Shown: piece by piece, positions 59,776 to 64,000 of the stretch
How positions within the stretch are numbered: position 1 is the first letter of the stretch
How the letters are laid out: each line of letters starts with the position of its first letter
Assembly (NCBI RefSeq): GCF_000764305.2
Contig: NW_025941463.1
Span: 186,001-250,000 of the forward strand
Reading direction: 5' to 3'
DNA length: 64,000 bases
DNA from: Hyalella azteca
Taxonomy: Eukaryota > Arthropoda > Malacostraca > Amphipoda > Hyalellidae
The notes under the pieces: model-generated
What the model was told of the DNA's origin: nothing
What the model saw: the letters and a program-made list of their open reading frames with translations, nothing else
Database searches by the model: none
Made by a program: the position numbers and the translations under genes

Positions 59776-60050
59776 AGTGATACCTCGGCTTACGAACTTA
59801 AATCGTTCCGTAGCTGTGTTCGAATCAGGAAATGTTGCTATGAATATGATATTGGTTTTCAATGTGAACTAACATAATTACATAAAATATAGCACCGAAC
59901 CAGTTCGTAAGCACAGACTCGGTTCTGAAATTCGGTTCATAATCAGAGATTTTTTGTTGGAACAAGAAATTTTTTTTCCTCGGTGGAGGCAAAAAAATTT
60001 TGATTTCATGTTCACATCTGAAAGTAGAAGCGTTCGTAAGTTGAGGTATA
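59776..60050. mobile_element. Tc1/mariner-like MITE remnant
   Basis: The left end is CAGTGATACCTCGGCTTACG, followed by AACTTAAATCGTTCCG. The right end, read on the minus strand, is CATTATACCTCAACTTACGA and continues ACGCTTC. These form an imperfect terminal inverted repeat of about 23-25 bp, with TA flanking the left end. Ends of the type CAGTGGTACCTCGG...ACGAAC are typical of non-autonomous Tc1/mariner elements in animals. Inside, CAGTTCGTAAGCACAGACTC and TCGGTTCTGAAATTCGGTTC are partial echoes of the ends. At about 275 bp it has no coding capacity. Confidence 0.7.
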
Positions 60051-60369
60051 ATGTCTTTCGTCTCAGAGTATTTAAAATTATTTTCATATTTCTCTATGAC
60101 CCTTTTTGCTTTTTGCATTTAACATTATATTTATTCAGCATAACTTTCAAGTTATTGCTTGGTTGACTATTGCTAATCTGCCATACTTTGTCTTCCTGTT
60201 CTTTCTCTTAGCACTTGTAATTATTTGCTCTCTTTCCTTCAATGCTTTCACTTTTACTCACTTACTCGATCTCTCCCACTTATTTCAGCCCACTCAACCC
60301 CCACCACCTTCATCAGCACCACCCTCATCACATTTTTATCTTTACAATTTGTTTGCGTAGAATATTACC
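60051..60369. other. AT-rich unique DNA
   Basis: Frames at 60106-60360 (84 codons, hydrophobic start) and 60242-60649 overlap in different frames. No domain seen. Confidence 0.4.
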
Positions 60370-60550
60370 TGATATTGAACTGATCGCAGTGAGCGACTAC
60401 TGCGGTCATCCCTCGCCCTCGGCCCGGTGCCGTGTTGTTACGACGACGCCTCGCCCCCGCCGGCCCCACGCCGGCCCATTGCCGCGGGATGCCGGCGCCC
60501 GGGCGGCGCTGGTCAGCGGCCGGACCACAGTAATGCGTCGAGAATATTTG
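60370..60550. other. GC/CpG island
   Basis: A sharp rise in GC between AT-rich flanks: CGCCTCGCCCCCGCCGGCCC, CGCGGGATGCCGGCGCCCGG. CpGs are frequent. Frames on both strands stay open (60242-60649 +, 60427-60714 +, 60365-60574 -) because stop codons are scarce in GC-rich DNA. An exon, regulatory patch or contaminant are all possible. No domain seen. Confidence 0.4.
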
Positions 60551-61728
60551 TTCGGCCAATACACTTGCGTTCAAAATTTAAATGGGAATTTTGCCATAGA
60601 TCTTATCAGGAGCGATACGCGCGTAGTGGATTACTGCAGGATTCGATAACTGAGGGCAGGATTGAAGGCGCTCAAAAAGTTATAGTTGAACTATATGAAT
60701 CAAACGTTGAATAATATTATTTAAACACACCAAATATTGATTTACCCACGTTTATAAAATTCCTTAAAAAAAGTTTTTATATTTTCAGTGCATGAAAATC
60801 TTTCATTGATTAATGTAATAAATCTGCAAATTATCACCTAGAAAAGTCAGTTCAATTTAATTATACAGCATACAAATTATACAGTGTTATTTATTAAACA
60901 GAGAGAGGATAGCAATACAGTATACATTATCATTATTATAGTTCCTACGTGTATAATTCAGTACATTATATTGCAAATTTCCGACTGTTTTCCTCCATAT
61001 ATAAAGCGCTTGATGGTCCACAAAAACCCGTAGCCGTTGTAGCCCAAGGATTTTAGTATATAAATTAATTATTTTAATATAATTAGCACAATTGATTGCG
61101 AAAATACAAAGGTGAAAAATAACTAAGCTTGTCCACCTAACCGTTCGTTCACTGCCACTCTTTCAATTTACGACGAAGATTCATTATGAAATTATGAAAT
61201 TTCATAATGAAATTCTTTTAAGATGACACATTTCTCATGACACATTTAAAATGACACATTTTTCCTTCTTGAGATTATCTAAACACAATAATGAAACCTT
61301 CATGACGTCCAAATGACGTTGAAACAACGTTAACTTGACTGCAAGTTGATTTCGCGGAAAACGTTTCAGCAACGTTTCAGCGTTAGTTGCTTGCCACATC
61401 AATGGATGATTGACAACTAAAATTACAAAATCAAACATCCAAAAACCTAACGCATCAAAACTTTTAAATTATATCTGTATATATACATATGAATAAATTT
61501 ATATTAAATATATAGATATGCCTTGAAATAATATCTACAATATGCCACAGGATAAATCGTCCCAAAGCTCAAATATCAGAAACTTTAAACTTTGATCCAT
61601 TTTAAGTGGAGTTTAACTCATAAATAAATTTATTTTAACTCTGATTGTGACATTTCTGAAAAACAAACATGCACGATGTACAGAAGCAGAGAATCAATGT
61701 TGTGTTTCATGTGAAAACACTCTCCATG
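60551..61728. other. AT-rich unique DNA with a palindrome
   Basis: CATTATGAAAT (61182-61192) pairs with ATTTCATAATG (61199-61209) with a 6-base loop. Next to it, ATGACACATTT recurs at 61223, 61237 and 61251. No gene seen. Confidence 0.5.
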
Positions 61729-61897
61729 TTAGCCCTCACATAACCCCTCACATGTCCCCTCACATGTCCCCTCACATGTCCCCACACATGTCCCCTCACA
61801 TGTCCCCTCACATGTCCCCTCACATGTCCCCTCACATGTCCCCCCACATGTCCCCTCACATGTCCCCTCACATGTCCCCTCACATGTCCCCTCACAG
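61729..61897. repeat. 12-bp tandem repeat (CCCCTCACATGT)n, ~14 copies
   Basis: Near-perfect units with a few C for T changes (CCCCACACATGT, CCCCCCACATGT). Plus strand reads Ser-Pro-His-Met repeats, minus strand Gly-His-Val-Arg. These are by-products. Confidence 0.97.
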
Positions 61898-61959
61898 ATA
61901 ACATTGTAAGGGTCGGCACCGCGTGATGTATGGCGGAGATAAGGGGGCGGCTCTCCCGC

Positions 61960-62525
61960 CTCGCTCTCGCTTGCTCTTGCTTGCTCTCTCTCCTCTCTCT
62001 CACTCGTCTTCTCTTGCTCTGTCTCTCTCTCTCTCTCTCACTCGTCTTCTCTTGCTCTGTCTCTCTCTCTCTCTCACTCGTCTTCTCTTGCTCTCTCTCC
62101 TCTCTCTCACTCGTCCTCTCTTGCTCTCTCCTCCCTCTCACTCGTCTTCTCTTGCTCTGTCTTCTCTCTCTCTCGTCCTCTCTTGCTCTCTCCCCTCTCT
62201 CTCACTCGTCTTCTCTTGCTCTCTCTCCTCTCTCTCACTCGTCTTCTCTTGCTCTCTCTCCTCTCTCTCACTCGTCTTCTCTTGCTCTCTATCCTCTCTC
62301 TCAATCGTCTTCTCTTGTTCTCTCTCTCTTCTCTCTCACTCGTCCTCTTTTCCTCCAACTCCTCTTTCTCACGTGTCTTCTCTTGCTCTGTCTCTCTCTC
62401 ACTCTCTCGTCCTCTCCTGCCCTCTATCCTCATTTCACTCGTCCTCTCTTGCTCCCTCTCTCCTCTCTTTTTCTCGTTCGTCCTCGTTGCACCCACTCTT
62501 TTTCTCTCTCGGTCGCGCTCTCTCT
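61960..62525. repeat. Polypyrimidine repeat, CTCTCTCACTCGTCTTCTCT
   Basis: About 32-bp units (CTCGTCTTCTCTTGCTCTCT plus CTCCTCTCTCTCA) run for 565 bp, almost all C and T on the plus strand. At least three consecutive units near 62200-62300 are nearly identical. Frames on both strands (Leu/Ser plus, Glu/Arg minus, up to 261 codons) are by-products. Confidence 0.95.
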
Positions 62526-63607
62526 AACATACGCATTTATTTCCTCCCACTCTCACGCTCACACCCGATTCTCTTTATTCTCTCCCGCTCGCTCTCCTTC
62601 TTTCAAGACCCTTTTGCTCTTATCAAGTTGTAAGCTCTCTCATTTTTCCACTCATTTCTCCCTCATTCGCACGTCGCAATTAGCACCCGTTTTCTACTTC
62701 TTAAGTCGTTACTAACACAATTTCTCTTTTAGATTTGCGTTCATTCATCTTTACAGCTTCTTGTTTCTCAGTATCTCTATTATGATAATAATAATTAAGA
62801 AGAACTGCCTCTCTAATTCAGTGCTGGATGAAGAGTCTACGCTGAACACTGAATTTACAGCCCCAACATTGAATTAACTTAATATTAATTACAATTCAAT
62901 ATTTTTAGCATAATATATTTGTTTATATTATATTATATATAAATTATATTATTTGTATATTATATTATCATTTTTTTATTATTTTTTATGATGGTGGCTA
63001 TAGTGATCTCTCAACTTACCAAGCAGTTATTGCAGCACTGCCATACACAGCATACATATACACACAGCTCTCTGTGCACACAGCATATACATTACACAGA
63101 ACACACACTACAGCTGCCCGATGCAGCTAATATGCATAACAGAATAATTGTAAATAATTATGCATCTAACGTGGACCAGGTCGATATATAAAATCAAAAT
63201 CTTTTACTAAAATTCTGATTTTTCCAAATCCGAAACTTCGAGCCAGGTTAACTTAAAGTTAATTGCTTATCTGAACATACATCTATGATGACTTGATGCA
63301 AACAAAATAAGAAATACATTTATTTTCTTGAATTCATTGATTTCCCTAATTCAATGCCTTCATTAACTATACATAAATTGGTCAGACATGACATTTTTTG
63401 ATAAACTGATTTATCCTTTGTTTGAAGGCACAGACATTGCCCTCAATGACTCAATTAAAGCAATTAGCAAATTTCTAACGACACGCTGGTCGTTGCAGAT
63501 AATTCTCGTTATCATTAATTAATTTCTATTATCATTCTATCATCTGCTGCTTAGAGGGTAAAATTTGAAGGAATCTGATGAAATTTACACTTTCTATATT
63601 TCCTACA
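62526..63607. other. AT-rich unique DNA, no gene seen
   Basis: A TATTATATAT-type run at 62915-62990. A CACACAGCATATACATTACA-type short repeat near 63045-63110. No gene seen. Confidence 0.5.
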
Positions 63608-64000
63608 CTGGAGAGGAAGAAAATCTCAGGTTATCAGGAAAATCTCAGGTGATCAGGAAAATTTCAGGTGATCAAGAAAATATCAGGTGATCTGGTAAAT
63701 CTCAGGTGATCAGGAAAATTTCAGGTGATCAAGAAAATATCAGGTGATCTGGTAAATCTCAGGTGATCAGGAAAATATCAGGTGATCAGGTAAATCTCAG
63801 GTGATCAGGCAAATCTCAGGTGATCTGGTAAATCTCGATCAAGAAAATCTCAGGTGATCAGGAAAATCTCAGGTGATCTGGTAAATCTCAATTGATCAGG
63901 AAAATCTCAGGTGATCTGGTAAATCTCAATTGATCAGGAAAATCTCAGGTGATCAGGAAAATTTCAGGTGATCAAGAAAATATCAGGTGATCTGGTAAAT
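63608..64000. repeat. 18-19-bp minisatellite running off the window
   Basis: AAATCTCAGGTGATCAGGAA with variants GATCAAGAAAATATCAGG and GATCTGGTAAATCTC. About 20 units are visible and the array is open at the right edge. A longer block (ATCAGGAAAATTTCAGGTGA, ATCAAGAAAATATCAGGTGA, TCTGGTAAAT) occurs three times (about 63651, 63711, 63952), a higher-order duplication of three units. Confidence 0.96.

Noticed and set aside
59800..59830. GTGTTCGAATCAGG resemblance to a tRNA T-arm (B box)
   Set aside because: No matching A box or acceptor stem, and it lies inside the mariner-like element.
61923..62715. Frames of 236 and 261 codons, Leu/Ser-rich, membrane-like
   Set aside because: Polypyrimidine repeat translated in two frames at once. 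No domain.

Overview
This is eukaryotic, probably arthropod, nuclear DNA. It is AT-rich, I can find no protein gene, rRNA or tRNA that I would defend, and it is packed with micro- and minisatellites, foldback repeats and short non-autonomous transposon-like elements. Open frames here are short, or lie inside low-complexity arrays where every frame is open. I cannot name the species. The style of the repeats (microsatellite-cored mobile elements with GTCY repeats, a mariner-like terminal sequence) fits an invertebrate, with a crustacean or insect as my best guess.

Layout. 1-6.3 kb: AT-rich unique DNA with a decayed 78-bp tandem repeat (2401-2799) and a cluster of five small hairpins (3645-3756). 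6.3-10.6 kb: three minisatellites, including a 27-copy 25-bp array and a 34-bp hairpin-forming array with a higher-order duplication. 10.6-18 kb: mostly unique, with a 12-bp array, a 42-bp array and a long foldback near 14 kb. 18-22.5 kb: two large low-complexity arrays and a dispersed 85-bp repeat. 26-29.2 kb: two copies of the GTCY-cored element, a 240-bp foldback and two short-unit arrays. 31-35 kb: purine-rich and GCA-rich arrays. 37.7-40.4 kb: a third GTCY element, a 132-bp minisatellite, a striking run of CRE and CCAAT boxes, and a possible decayed retroelement gag fragment. 41-44 kb: three tandem arrays and a (CTG)n tract. 48-52 kb: GTCY elements four and five. 53-62.5 kb: almost continuous tandem arrays, a 680-base assembly gap and one mariner-like element. 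62.5-64 kb: AT-rich DNA and an 18-19-bp array running off the end.

Two results matter most. First, the window carries two 38-bp Nextera mate-pair junctions (14099-14136 and 43288-43325). These are laboratory sequence, so the DNA on either side of each is probably not contiguous in the genome. Second, five dispersed copies of one 160-300-bp element share a subterminal inverted repeat, a 5' hairpin, a variable GTCY microsatellite and a 3' 16-bp palindrome. This is a coherent mobile family, most like Helentron-type non-autonomous elements. The clearest regulatory-looking sequence is 38851-39066, with three CRE-CCAAT pairs at 20, 20 and 21 bp spacing. By summing my intervals, tandem arrays make up roughly 10-11 kb of the 64 kb.
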